Shown here piece by piece: positions 50,401-60,141 of a stretch of 64,000 bases of DNA; position 1 is the first letter of the stretch, and each line of letters begins with the position of its first letter. Origin of the DNA: Tetragonia tetragonoides (taxonomy: Eukaryota > Streptophyta > Magnoliopsida > Caryophyllales > Aizoaceae); contig CM076140.1 in NCBI GenBank assembly GCA_038025085.1, positions 31,793,501-31,857,500 on the forward strand, in the 5' to 3' direction. The notes under the pieces are model-generated. The model did no database searches. It was not told the DNA's origin and saw only the letters and a program-made list of their open reading frames with translations. A program made the translations under genes and the position numbers.

Positions 50401-53400
50401 GTTTTAACAATTCTTACGACTAGGGTGATAGAAATTGAGTTCTTTTGTGTTGTGTTTTAAGAGAAAGCATCCAAATACCTTGTTTGCATTCATTTGAGTG
50501 TGAAACTACACCGAGGATGTTTACAAGTACAAACAAGCTTCAACTCAAGCTTTTGAATGCATTGACGCATTTTGACAATTCTTACGACTAGGGTGATAGA
50601 AATTGAGTTCTTTTGTGTTGTATTTTAAGAGAAAGCATCCAAATATCTTGATTGCATTCATTTGAGTGTGAAACTACACCAAGGATGATTACAAGTACAA
50701 ACAAGCTTCAACTCAAACTTTTGAATGCATTTACGCGTTTTAACAGCTCTTACGACTAGGGTCATAGAAACTGAGTTCTTTTTGTGTTGTATTTTAAGAG
50801 ATAGTATCCAAATACCTTGTTTGCATTCAATTTGACTATGAAACTACACCAAGGATATTTACAAGTACAAACAAGCTTCGACTCAAGCTTTTGAATGAAT
50901 TTACACATTTTAAAAGCTCCTACGAGTAGGGTAAAAGAGATTTGAGTTCTTTTGTGTTGTATATTAAGAGAAAGCACCACAATGCTTTGTTTGCATTCAT
51001 TTGATTGTGATACTATACCAAGAATGTTTACAAGTACGAACAAGCTTCGACTCATGCTTTTGAATGCATTTACGCGTTTTAACAGCTCCTACGACTAGGG
51101 TGATAGAAATTGAGTTCTTGTGTTGTATATTAAGAGAAAGCATCCAAATACTTTGTTTGTATTCATTTGAGTATGAAACTACACCAAGGCTGTTTACAAG
51201 TACAAACAAGCTTCAACTCAAGATTTTGAATGCATTTACGCGCTTTAAAAGCTCTTACGAGTAGGGTGAAAGAGATTTGAGTTCTTTTGTGTTGAATATT
51301 AAGAGAAAGCCCCACAATGCTTTGTTTGCATTCATTTGATTGTGATACTATACCAAGAATGTTTACAAGTACGAACAAGCTTCAACTCATGCTTTTGAAT
51401 GCATTTACGCCTTTTAACAGCTCTTACGACTAGGGTGTTAGAAATTGAGTTCTTTTGTGTTGTATATTAAGAGAAAGCATCCAAATACTTTCTTTGCATT
51501 CATTTGAGTGTGAAACTACAACAGGTATGTTTACAAGTACAAACAAGCTTCAACTCAAGTTTTTGAATGCATTGACGCGTTTTGATAGCTCTTACGAGTA
51601 GGTGAAAGAGAGTTGAGTTCTTTTGTGTTGTATATTAAGAGAAAGTATCCAAACGCTTTGTTTGCATTCAATTGAGTGTGAAACTGCACCAATGATGTTT
51701 ACAAGTACTAACAAACTTCAACTCAAGCTTTTGAATGCATTTACACATTTTAACAGCTCTCTTACGACTAGGGTGATGGACATTGAGTTCTTTTGTGTTG
51801 TATATGAAATGAAAGCGTCCAAATACTTTGCTTGCATTCATTTGATTGAGAAACTACAGCAAGGATGTTTACAAGTACAAACAAGCATCAAGTTTTAACA
51901 GGTCTTATGACTAGGGTATTAGAAATTGAGTTCTTTTGTGTTGTGTTTTAAGAGAAAGCATCCAAATACTTTATTTTCTTTCATTTGAGATTGAAACTTC
52001 ACCAAGGATGTTTACAAGTACAAACAAGCTTCAACTCAAGCTTCAGAATTGAATTACGCGTTTTAAAAGCTCTTACGAGTAGGGTGAAAGAGATTTGAGT
52101 TCTTTTGTGTTGTATATTAAGAGAAAGCATCCAAATACTTTCTTTGCATTCATTTGGGTGTGAAACTACAACAAGTATGTTTACAAGTACAAACAAGCTT
52201 CAACTCAAGCTTCTGAATGCATTGACGCGTTTGGATAGCTCTTACGAGTAGGTGAAAGAGAGTTGAGTTCTTTTGTGTTGTATATTAAGAGAAAGTATCC
52301 AAACGCTTTGTTTGCATTCAATTGAGTGTGAAACTGCACCAATGATGTTTACAAATACAAAAAAACTTCAACTCAAGCTTTTGATTGCATTTACACAATT
52401 TAACAGCTCTCTTACGACTAGGGTGATGGACATTGAGTTCTTTTGTGTTGTATATTAAATGAAAGCGTCCAAATACTTTCCTTGCATTCATTTGAGTGAG
52501 AAACTACAGCAAGGATGTTTACAAGTACAAACAAGCTTCAACTCAAGGTTTTGAATGCATTTACGCGTTTTAACAGGTCTTATGACTAGGGTATTAGAAA
52601 TTGAGTTCTTTTGTGTTGTGTTTTAAGAGAAAGCATCCAAATACTTTGGTTGCTTTCATTTGAGATTGAAACTTCACCAAGGATGTTTACAAGTAAAAAC
52701 AAGCTTCAACTCAAGCTTCAGAATTGAATTACGCGTTTTAAAAGCTCTTACGAGTAGGGTGGAAGAGATTTGAGTTCTTTTGTGTTGTATATTAAGAGAA
52801 AGCATCCAAACACTTTGTTTGCATTCATTTGAGTGTGAACCCCACACCAATGATGTTTACAAGTACGAACAAGCTTCAACTCAAGCTTTTGAATGCATTT
52901 ACGCGTTTTAACAGCTCTTACAACTAGGGTGATAGACATTAAGTTCTTTTGTGTTGTATATTAACAGAAAGCGTCCAAGTACTTTGTTTACATTCATTCG
53001 AGTGGGAAACTACACCAAGTATGGTTACAAGTACAAACAAGCTTCAACTCAAGCTTTTGAATGCATTTACGCGTTTTAATAGGTCTTACGACTAGGGTAT
53101 TAGAAATTGAGTTCTTTTGTGTTGTGTTTTAAGAGAAAGCATCCAAATACTTTGTTTGCTTTCATTTGAGTTTGAAACTACACCAAGGATGTTTACAAGT
53201 ACAAACAAGCTTCAACTCAAGCTTTAGAATGCATTTACGCGTTTTAAAAGCTCTTACGAGTATGGTGAAAGAGATTTGAGTTCTTTAGTGTTGTATATTA
53301 AGAGAAAGCACCCCAATGCTTTGTTTCCATTCATTTTAGTGTGAAACTACATCAAGAATGTTTACAAGTACGAACAAGATTCAATTCATGCTTTTGAATG

Positions 53401-54440
53401 CATTTATGCGTTTTAACAACTCTTACGACTAGGGTGATAGAAATTGAGTTCTTTTCTGTTGTATATTAAGAGAAGGTATCCAAATACTTTGTTTGCATTC
53501 ATTTGAGTTTGAAACTACAACAAGGATATTTAGAAGTACCAACAAGCTTCAACTCGAGCTTTTGAATGCATTTACGCGTTTTAACAGCTCTTACGACTAG
53601 GGTGATAGAAATTGAGTTCTTTTGTGTTGTATATTAAGAGAAAGCATCCAAATACTTTGTTTGCATTCATTTGAGTGTGAAACTACACCAAGGATGTTTA
53701 CAAGTACTAACAAGCTTCAACTCAAACGTTTGAATGCATTTACGCGTTTTAACAATTCTTGCGACTAGGGTGATAGAAATTGAGTTCTTTTGTGTTGTGT
53801 TTTAGGAGAAAGCATCCAAATACCTTGTTTGCATTCATTTGAGTGTGAAACTACACCAAGGATGTTTACAAGTACAAACAAGCTTCAACTCAAGCTTTTG
53901 AATGCATTGACGCATTTTGACAATTCTTACGACTAGGGTGATAGAAATTGAGTTCTTTTGTGTTGTATTTTAAGAGAAAGCATCCAAATATCTTGATTGC
54001 ATTCATTTGAGTGTGAAACTACACCAAGGATGTTTACAAGTACAAACAAGCTTCAACTCAAGGTTTTGAATGCATTTACGCATTTTAAAAGCTCCTACGA
54101 GTAGTGTGAAGGAGATTTGAGTTCTTTTGAGTTGTATATTAAAAGAAAGCATCCAAATACTTTGTTTGCATTCATTTGAGTGTGAAACTACACCAAGGAT
54201 ATTTACAAGTACAAACAAGCTTCAACTCAAGCTTTTGAATGCATTTACGCATTTTAACAACCCTTACGACTAGGGTTATAGAAATTGAGTTCTTTTGTGT
54301 TGTATATTAAGAGAAAGCATCCAAATACTTTCTTTGCATTCATTTGACTGTAAAACTACAACAAGTATGTTTACAAGTACAAACAAGCTTCAACTCAAGC
54401 TTTTGAATGCATTAACGCATTTTGACAGCTCTTACGAGTA
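32437..54440 (+). repeat. main satellite array, monomer about 168 bp
   Basis: About 130 monomers in one orientation. Direct spacing measured at 34861-35028 is 167 bp and at 44758-44926 is 168 bp. Two subtypes alternate irregularly: one with AACAGCTCTTACGACTAGGG then TGATAGAAATTGAG, the other with AAAAGCTCTTACGAGTAGGG then TGAAAGAGATTTGAG. Nearly every unit has AAGCTTCAACTCAAGCTT and TTTACGCGTTTT. Irregular units mark recombination: a partial duplication at 35046-35108, a roughly 50-bp loss near 42830 and a 25-bp loss near 45195. All ORFs within are repeat by-products. Confidence 0.97.
43970..54005 (+). repeat. higher-order repeat: three copies of a 3345-bp, 20-monomer unit
   Basis: Copies lie at about 43970-47315, 47315-50660 and 50660-54005. 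Distinctive monomers recur at a constant 3345-bp offset (for example 46058, 49403 and 52748; 47417 and 50762). Copy 1 is offset by 3344 from copy 2 and has more differences; copies 2 and 3 are almost identical. The deletion-bearing monomer at 45195 recurs at 48540 and 51885. Confidence 0.95.
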
Positions 54441-55026
54441 ACAATCAAATGAATGCAAACAAAGAATTGGGTTGCTTTCTCTTAATATACAACACAAATG
54501 AACTCAAATCTCTTTATCCCTACTCGTAAGAGCTTTTAAAACGCGTAAATGCATTCAAAAGCTTGAGTTGAAGCTTGTTTGTACTTGTAAACATCCTTGG
54601 TGTAGTTTCAAACTCAAATGAAAGCAAACAAAGTATTTGGATGCTTTCTCTTAAAACACAACACAAAAGAACTAAATTTCTAATACCCTAGTCGTAAGAC
54701 CTGTTAAAACGCGTAAATGCATTCGAAAGCTTGAGTTGAACCTTGTTTGTACTTGTAAACATCCTTCGTGTAGTTTCACACTCAAATGAATGCGAACAAA
54801 GTATTTGGACGCTTTCTGTTAATATACCACACAAAAGAACTCAATGTCTATCACCCCAGTCGTAAGAGCTATTAAAACGCGTAAATGCATTGAAAAGGTT
54901 GAGTTAAAGCTTGTTTGTACTTGTAAACATCATTGGTGTAGTTTCACACTAAAAATGAATGGAAACAAAGTGTTTGGATGCTTTCTCTAAATATACAACA
55001 CAAAAGAACTCAAATCTCTTTCACCT
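54441..55026 (-). repeat. inverted satellite segment
   Basis: About 3.5 monomers in the orientation of the left block. The switch points are sharp: near 54441 (CTTACGAGTA to ACAATCAAATG) and near 55026 (TCTTTCACC to TTGTGAAACTAC). It has subtype features like those of the left array. Confidence 0.9.
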
Positions 55027-55369
55027 TGTGAAACTACAAAAAGAAATTGAGTTCTTGTGTTGTATATTCAGAGAAAGCATCCAAATACTTTGTTTGCATT
55101 CATTTGAGTGTGAAAATAAAACAAGGATATTTACCAGTACAAACAAGCTTCAACTCAAGCTTTTGAATGCATTTACGCGTTTTAAGAGCTCTTATGACTA
55201 GGGTGATAGAAATTGAGTTCTTTTGTGTTGTATATTAAGAGAAAGCATCTAAATACTTTGTTTGCATTCATTTGAGTGTGAAACTACACCAAGTATGTTT
55301 ACAAGTACAAACAAGCTTCAACTCAAGCTTTTGAATGCATTTACGCGTTTTAAAAGCTCTTACGAATAG
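55027..55369 (+). repeat. last satellite monomers before the LTR insertion
   Basis: About two monomers back in the main orientation, the first starting with a shortened join (AAAAAGAAATTGAG). The array is cut at 55369 in a TCTTACGAATAG motif by the minus-strand LTR. Any continuation would lie right of the window. Confidence 0.9.
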
Positions 55370-56051
55370 TGTAAGGACCTGGGATTTTTCCAATCCTTGT
55401 TTCTACAGAGTGCGTCCTTATAGAAAATTTGTCAGTTGGGGGCTTTGATCAGTTCAAGGGACCCTCGAGTTAGAAAAGTTTTTGTAAAGACTTGAGTTGA
55501 ACAAAAACCATGAAAGATGTCACAAATCTGCTATCGGCGTTTTATTGAAGGGACAACCCAATAGCGCGATAAGTGAACTAATCATGTTTTTAGAAAGACT
55601 CTCGCTTATATAAAACATATAAGTACCCAAGAATAAAGGGTTCGGGAGCGAAGGTACGAGGTGGGAAGTTGTTTGGCACCCAACTCGCCCGTTTATGACG
55701 GCCTCTACTAACTCAAGTTTGCTTAATAATTTAAAGACATAATTCCCATGCAAAACCGGATTAACAACCTAGACTTAGACTATTAATTGGTTTATCACAA
55801 GCATCACAACATTTATTTTTACCCTTAAATCGCAACTTGGCGACCGAGAGTCGGAATGAGGCATGAGACGTGTCATTGGAAAGCTCTTGAACGGGGCTTC
55901 TGAATGGAATGGAATGAAGGAGTGTTTGGAGGGAAAAACCTAAGACCTTATCTTAACTATTAAAGCAAAATAGTTGTTCAAGCTTAAAAATTACTCCTTT
56001 CATCATCGGGCTTTTGCATAGAAATCTGAAGACGCTTTTTTGGCGTCTACG
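55370..56051 (-). mobile_element. LTR of Tat/Ogre-like retrotransposon, deleted copy
   Basis: The reverse complement of the family at 54-1241: it begins (on the plus strand) TGTAAGGACC and ends GTCTACG, where the canonical terminal A is now G, followed by the complement of the polypurine tract. It is 682 bp long because about 500 bp, including the putative TATA box, is missing. By orientation this is the 3' LTR of an element whose interior lies to the right. Confidence 0.85.
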
Positions 56052-56391
56052 GAAGCCCCCACTTTGATCTAGCTTGAGTAAAAGCGAAGATCAAAGTACT
56101 CCGAAAGCGACATGCAGGATGCTGATGTGCACATGGTGTGTGAGAGTGTACAGTATGTATGCATACGAAGACAAACCTGAGTAAGAACACGCTCGTAGTG
56201 TGCTAAGATTTCATCCCTGTGAACACAAGAGAAAACAAAGGTTATAGTAGCAGGATAGAACATCGTCCGTAGATGATCTAAACGTCTGCTGGAGACCTGT
56301 ATTCAGAGTGAATGAAAAAGTTAGTAATACTTTGAGAATGATCAACGTAGAGTGCTTCGACAAACAGTGAGTAAACACCGCTCGGCGCATG
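56052..56391 (-). mobile_element. 3' interior of the same element
   Basis: Contains the polypurine tract complement (GAAGCCCCCACTTT from 56053) and sequence closely matching 1-53. No coding region is seen. It is interrupted at 56392 by a CACTA terminus; the three bases before the insertion are ATG, one side of a potential 3-bp target duplication. Confidence 0.75.
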
Positions 56392-57486
56392 CACTAGTAC
56401 AAAAACATCCATGTGCGTCGCCTAATATGCAACGGTTGATCATGACAACCGTTGTCCATAGTGATGCGGTGTCATTTTTCTAAATAAATGCTTAGAATAG
56501 GCGACGGTTCTATTACACAACCGACGCCCATAAGTCGAAAGTGCAAAATAAAAAAAGTGGGTTGGAATGGGCGACGGTTGACCGAGATGACCGATGCATA
56601 TACTGTACCATATACGTCGGTGATTGAAAATAACCGTCGTCCATTCCCCTAAAAACAAAAACCCTCGCGTTCCGTAACTCTCTCATTTTCTCCGCCCCCT
56701 AACTTCTTTCTCTCTCCTTTCACCTGTTTCCTTTGCCTCTGCACTTCTCACTTTATCTCTCTAAATCTACCTCTCATACTAACTCCCCTCTTTGCAGTCT
56801 CAGATCTGATGGAAGTTACCAAGAAAACACAGAAACTGTTCATTTTGGATTCAAAGACAAAGGTTAATCGGAATTTTGGGGTTGTATTCTGTTTATTATT
56901 CTTCGATTTTATTGCATTGGATTTGACCAAAATTTTTATTTGGGTATTATAGGTAAAGAACTACGGCTTGTGAATGAATGCTGATCTGAAGTTGAATGGT
57001 CGTTAGTTGGATTAGCTAATCGAACACCAACACCAAAGGTTCCATACTCTCTTTCCCCTCTTTTGATTTTTAGGGTTTTCATTTTGATTATTCTCGTTCT
57101 CTTGGTTCGGATTTGAGTGATTTAACTGATTGATTATCTTAAATGGCAACCCAATTTTGCTTCCCTTTTGCAATTCTGTGTGTACTTGTTTGTTGGTCTT
57201 GTGATCTAATTGTTCGTTGTGTACTTGGGTTAATGCTGAATTTTTATTGTTTTCCTTAATTGGCGTTGTTACTAGGTTCAATGGCTTAGAATTGGGATCT
57301 GTGTTTCTGGGTTGATGATATACTGATCTTATTTGATTTCATTTGTGTTTTTTTGAGTGGGAAAATAATTATTATATAGCTGCTGTTCGTTAATTCTGGT
57401 AAACTAAGAATTTATTTCAGTTGGGGTTTTGATGATTGAGCAATTTGGGTGGTTTGTAGTTCATGGGTTTGAACTACAAGTGAGAA

Positions 57487-57690
57487 ATGGGAAGTTTGAG
57501 TGAAGAAGATATCCAATTCTTTGATTCAAAAGACTATATAACCCCTGTATCAGATTCAGGTTCAGATGGTCCTGAGATTTCTGATTCTGAATCAAGGGTT
57601 GTTGAGGATGTGGTTCGGAATTTTGGATATGAAGTTTGGATCCGGAGCCCTGGATTTATCTTTCTTTTGAAATCAAGACATTACAACTAG
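57487..57690 (+). pseudogene. probable first-exon fragment of a plant WD40-repeat gene
   Basis: The frame from ATG 57487 encodes an acidic N-terminus (MGSLSEEDIQFFDSKDYITP, then VSDSGSDGPEISDSE) and a YEVWIRSPG block. This resembles the N-terminus of plant WDR44-like WD40 proteins, which start with an EED..FFD acidic stretch and a GYEVW..NPGSV..RR motif. The RR motif is absent here and the frame runs to a stop, suggesting a frame loss. No WD40 repeats follow within 500 bp. The recognition is from memory and moderate at best. Confidence 0.45.
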
Positions 57691-58269
57691 AGGTTCAAGG
57701 CATTGATTAGGTCCTTGTTTCTAATTCTTAAACTGATCAAATTTGTGAATCTAAATCTGTAATAAGACCTGTTGTACCAGACCTAATTACACCCTCTTTA
57801 AGCTTAGCTTTGCATGTTTCAAAGTTGCAAAATAACTTATTAATAATTCTATTGTGTGTGCAACAAATTTTAATCAATTTGGTTATGTATTTGTGAGCTG
57901 AAACGATGATTTTGCCATGTTATCGTACTGAATTCTTCTGCTGTATTTAGACTTGACAATTGCATATGTAACCTTGATTTTTCCTGGTTATAAAGCTGGA
58001 ATCTCTATTAAAACGCAGTACACGTGTAGTAGTAGCAACGCAGATGGATTAGGATTTATTTTCTTGCACTTTAAAAGGTTTTTCGCCCATGTTTGTGAAT
58101 TTCTGATCTGAAATTTCATCTCATCCTAGTATGTAATCCCTCTTACCCTCTCTCAATTTTGGTATTATTTTCATATTTGATATCGTCTTTTCTTTTGCCT
58201 CCCCCCCCCCGCGCAAAAAAAAGGTAAAGGATGGCTCACTTTATGTTTGCCTTCTCCTTTTGCGTTCAG
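57691..58269. other. non-coding stretch between the two captured fragments
   Basis: AT-rich with no exon recognised. The last part (ending GCGTTCAG at 58269) is the intron end ahead of the ABCE exon; the (C)10 tract and adjoining A8 tract at 58201-58223 may be near a joining point of captured segments. Confidence 0.45.
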
Positions 58270-58678
58270 CTATGTCATCGTTGTGGAGCATGATCTTAGT
58301 GTTTTAGATTATCTATCGGACTTCATTTGCTGCTTATATGGTAAACCGGGTGCGTATGGAGTTCTCACCCTGCCCTTCTCCGTTAGAGAAGGAATCAACA
58401 AATTCTTGGCAGGATTTTTCCCCACCAAAAATCTTCGGTTCACGGATGAATCTCTTACGTTCAAGGTATACTTTCTGTCACCTAACATACTGTCAGTTGC
58501 CGAAGTTATCAATTGTCATATCATCTTTGATTCTTCAGGTTGCCGAGACACCACAAGAAACTGCCGAGGAAATTGAGAGTTATGCTCGATACAAGTACCC
58601 TACTATGACAAAAACTCAAGGTGGTTTCAGGCTACATGTCAAGGAGGGTGAATTTACTGATTCACAGATCATTGTGAT
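58270..58678 (+). pseudogene. RLI: ABCE-family (RLI, RNase L inhibitor) gene fragment, two exons
   Basis: Exon at 58270-58465 encodes the end of the first ABC nucleotide-binding domain and the hinge ([20 protein letters not shown], where the H and the D-loop region are characteristic, and then [20 protein letters not shown]). Intron 58466-58538 has GT...AG borders. The second exon, 58539-58678, carries [20 protein letters not shown] and GEFTDSQIIV, the lead-in to the second ABC domain. The frame stops at 58678 where an LTR begins (ATTGTGAT|TGATGTG). ABCE proteins recycle ribosomes and carry Fe-S clusters in an N-terminal part absent here. The intron shows capture from genomic DNA, not from mRNA. 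The sense is a fragment, not a gene. Confidence 0.88.
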
Positions 58679-58992
58679 TGATGTGAAATAAGTAACAAAA
58701 CAGAAATTAACCTTTGATAGTATCACACAAAGGGATCTTGTTCAAGAATCACTCAAGAACAACTCACGAATCACTCGTAAGGGTTTCAACCTGAATCACT
58801 CAGTTTGAGGGGTAAATACTCACGTATTCAATAATTAATCATCAAAGCACGAGTTTACAATAGCAAGCTCTCCCCTATTTATAGACAAAGAAAATCTAAA
58901 GCTATTCGGAATCCTAATCCTAGTCCGAATAGGAAACTAACTACGAAACTGACTACAATTGTAAAACGGACTAACTAACAGCTTTCCTAACA
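58679..58992 (-). mobile_element. LTR a of small gag-only retrotransposon
   Basis: On the minus strand it would start TGTTAGGAAAGC and end TTATTTCACATCA, with TG...CA borders and about 314 bp length. The outer border at 58992 is a best guess, because no strongly purine-rich tract precedes it. A TATA box (CTATAAATAG, complement of 58875-58884) is in place. It is inserted directly in the ABCE exon. Confidence 0.75.
58875..58884 (-). promoter_or_regulatory. putative LTR TATA box
   Basis: CTATAAATAG on the minus strand, about 100 bp after the presumed LTR start. The same box recurs at 61195-61204 and 63515-63524. Confidence 0.6.
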
Positions 58993-59097
58993 CCTAATGG
59001 ACTTCTAATACTAATAACAATCAGATTATTACTCTCCTAAACATATTCTAACTAATTAAGGGAATACTAAACGAAATCGAACTAAAGAACTGATTAC

Positions 59098-60141
59098 CTA
59101 GCGCCCAAGGCACAAACCCGTGGGAACAGCTTTCCACTGTAAATTAAATCGCCTTTTAAACCCTGTTACGTTTCGAATATGGGAAAACTTAAAAGATAGG
59201 AGTTTTAGATCTATTTTCCAGCTTTCTACAGAACTTTGAATCACCACGATCCCATGTCGTATGAGTGAGTTATGATCAAAATACGAACCAGTGTAGAAGC
59301 TGTCAAAATTACGGGAATCCTTATAACGAATGAGATCATATAATAAGAGCTTTAATCCCGATCTTGTGTGTAAACTCCATGTAATTATCTTTGTAGGAGT
59401 CAATTTAATGCATAACCACCAAAGAAACTCGATGTAAAGAAGAATAGATGTTCTCTTGCTAGTTCCTTGGTTGTTCTGTTTACTTTGCACACTTGCTCCC
59501 GCATCAATCTCCCTTTCTTCAAAAAGAATTGTCCTCAATTCTTCGTATGTAGTAATCTTCTCCCCAACGTGTATATTCATCAAATTTTCCTTACAAATTT
59601 CCAATGAACCCACAAGTTTAAGAGCCTTGCTGCTGTCTTCTTGATGGACATCTCTTTCTTGTTCTTGATCAAAGCTAGATTCAAGAAGTTCCAACTCCAT
59701 CTCGGATTCCTCTTGCATGTCATCAATGTAATCAAGATCTTCAAGGAATTCACCAATATTTTCTGGTTCAATGAATATTTCTTCGATAAACTCATCAACC
59801 AAAGTTGGTAGGCTTGAATTATTAACTTGAACAACAATAAGGGGGTCAATGTTATTGGTCTTTTCTTGTGAATCTTCCATAGGAACAATATCTTTAAAGT
59901 AATCATCAAGATCTGGTTTTCCTTTGAATGTATCCACAACAAAGAGCCTATCTTCATTGATGGGTTGATCATTTATTATGCACCCTTTCATGTACTCCAA
60001 CTTATGATTTCGACGTTGAAGCGCTTGTTGGTATGCTTGTTGTGCTCGTAGGTGCACTAATTGTTGCTCCCTCTCTTGCCTCTCAATCTTGAGAGCTATC
60101 TTGCACACATACTCAAAGGATATGAAAGGAACAAGCTCCAC
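59098..60141 (-). CDS. second reading frame of gag (unit 1), Glu-rich tail
   Basis: Overlaps the end of the previous frame and continues it: the first part (LVPFISFEYVCKIALKIERQ) matches the gag domain's last helices, then an acidic, Gln/Glu-rich region (about residues 20-200) and a hydrophobic tail to the TAG at 59098. There is no ATG at its start; expression would require a frameshift or readthrough. The frame is 347 codons open, longer than expected by chance in 38% GC DNA, so either the shift is recent or it is programmed. No zinc knuckle, protease or other enzyme motif is recognised. Confidence 0.6.
   Translation of the reverse strand: MELVPFISFEYVCKIALKIERQEREQQLVHLRAQQAYQQALQRRNHKLEYMKGCIINDQPINEDRLFVVDTFKGKPDLDDYFKDIVPMEDSQEKTNNIDPLIVVQVNNSSLPTLVDEFIEEIFIEPENIGEFLEDLDYIDDMQEESEMELELLESSFDQEQERDVHQEDSSKALKLVGSLEICKENLMNIHVGEKITTYEELRTILFEEREIDAGASVQSKQNNQGTSKRTSILLYIEFLWWLCIKLTPTKIITWSLHTRSGLKLLLYDLIRYKDSRNFDSFYTGSYFDHNSLIRHGIVVIQSSVESWKIDLKLLSFKFSHIRNVTGFKRRFNLQWKAVPTGLCLGR

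Larger units (their letters stand above)
56392..58678 (+). mobile_element. CACTA (En/Spm-type) transposon, left part, with captured gene fragments
   Basis: Starts CACTAGTACAAAAAC at 56392. The first 300 bp holds many GCGACGGTT / AACCGTCG subterminal motifs in both orientations and closely resembles the terminus at 2990-3075. No transposase is seen; the interior instead holds intron-bearing pieces of two unrelated host genes (57487 and 58270). Its right end is not in view because an LTR-element array interrupts it at 58679. Low-complexity C10 lies at 58201-58210. Confidence 0.75.

Noticed and set aside
32437..54440. Dozens of 60-97-codon open frames in the satellite, with recurring peptides, on both strands
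   Set aside because: Their boundaries shift with the about 168-bp period, they occur on both strands, and they share no start context or protein features. They are consequences of repetition, not genes.
32437..54440. The satellite as a CRISPR array or other bacterial repeat system
   Set aside because: Units are contiguous and about 168 bp long, with no unique spacers. The context (LTR elements, introns, CACTA ends) is plant nuclear.
32437..54440. The satellite as proven centromeric DNA
   Set aside because: The about 168-bp length and the embedded retroelement fit a centromeric or pericentromeric array, but subtelomeric and interstitial satellites have the same length. No CENP-B-like box is evident and CENH3 data would be needed.
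3075..56392. The two CACTA ends as the two termini of one 53-kb transposon
   Set aside because: The right-type terminus lies on the left and the left-type terminus on the right, so they face outward. The adjoining three bases also do not match as a target duplication (CAT and ATG).
59456..59644. Plus-strand frames inside the small LTR elements (59456, 60285, 60596 and their +2320 copies)
   Set aside because: They run antisense to gag, lack ATG context and domains, and are explained by the codon content of gag.
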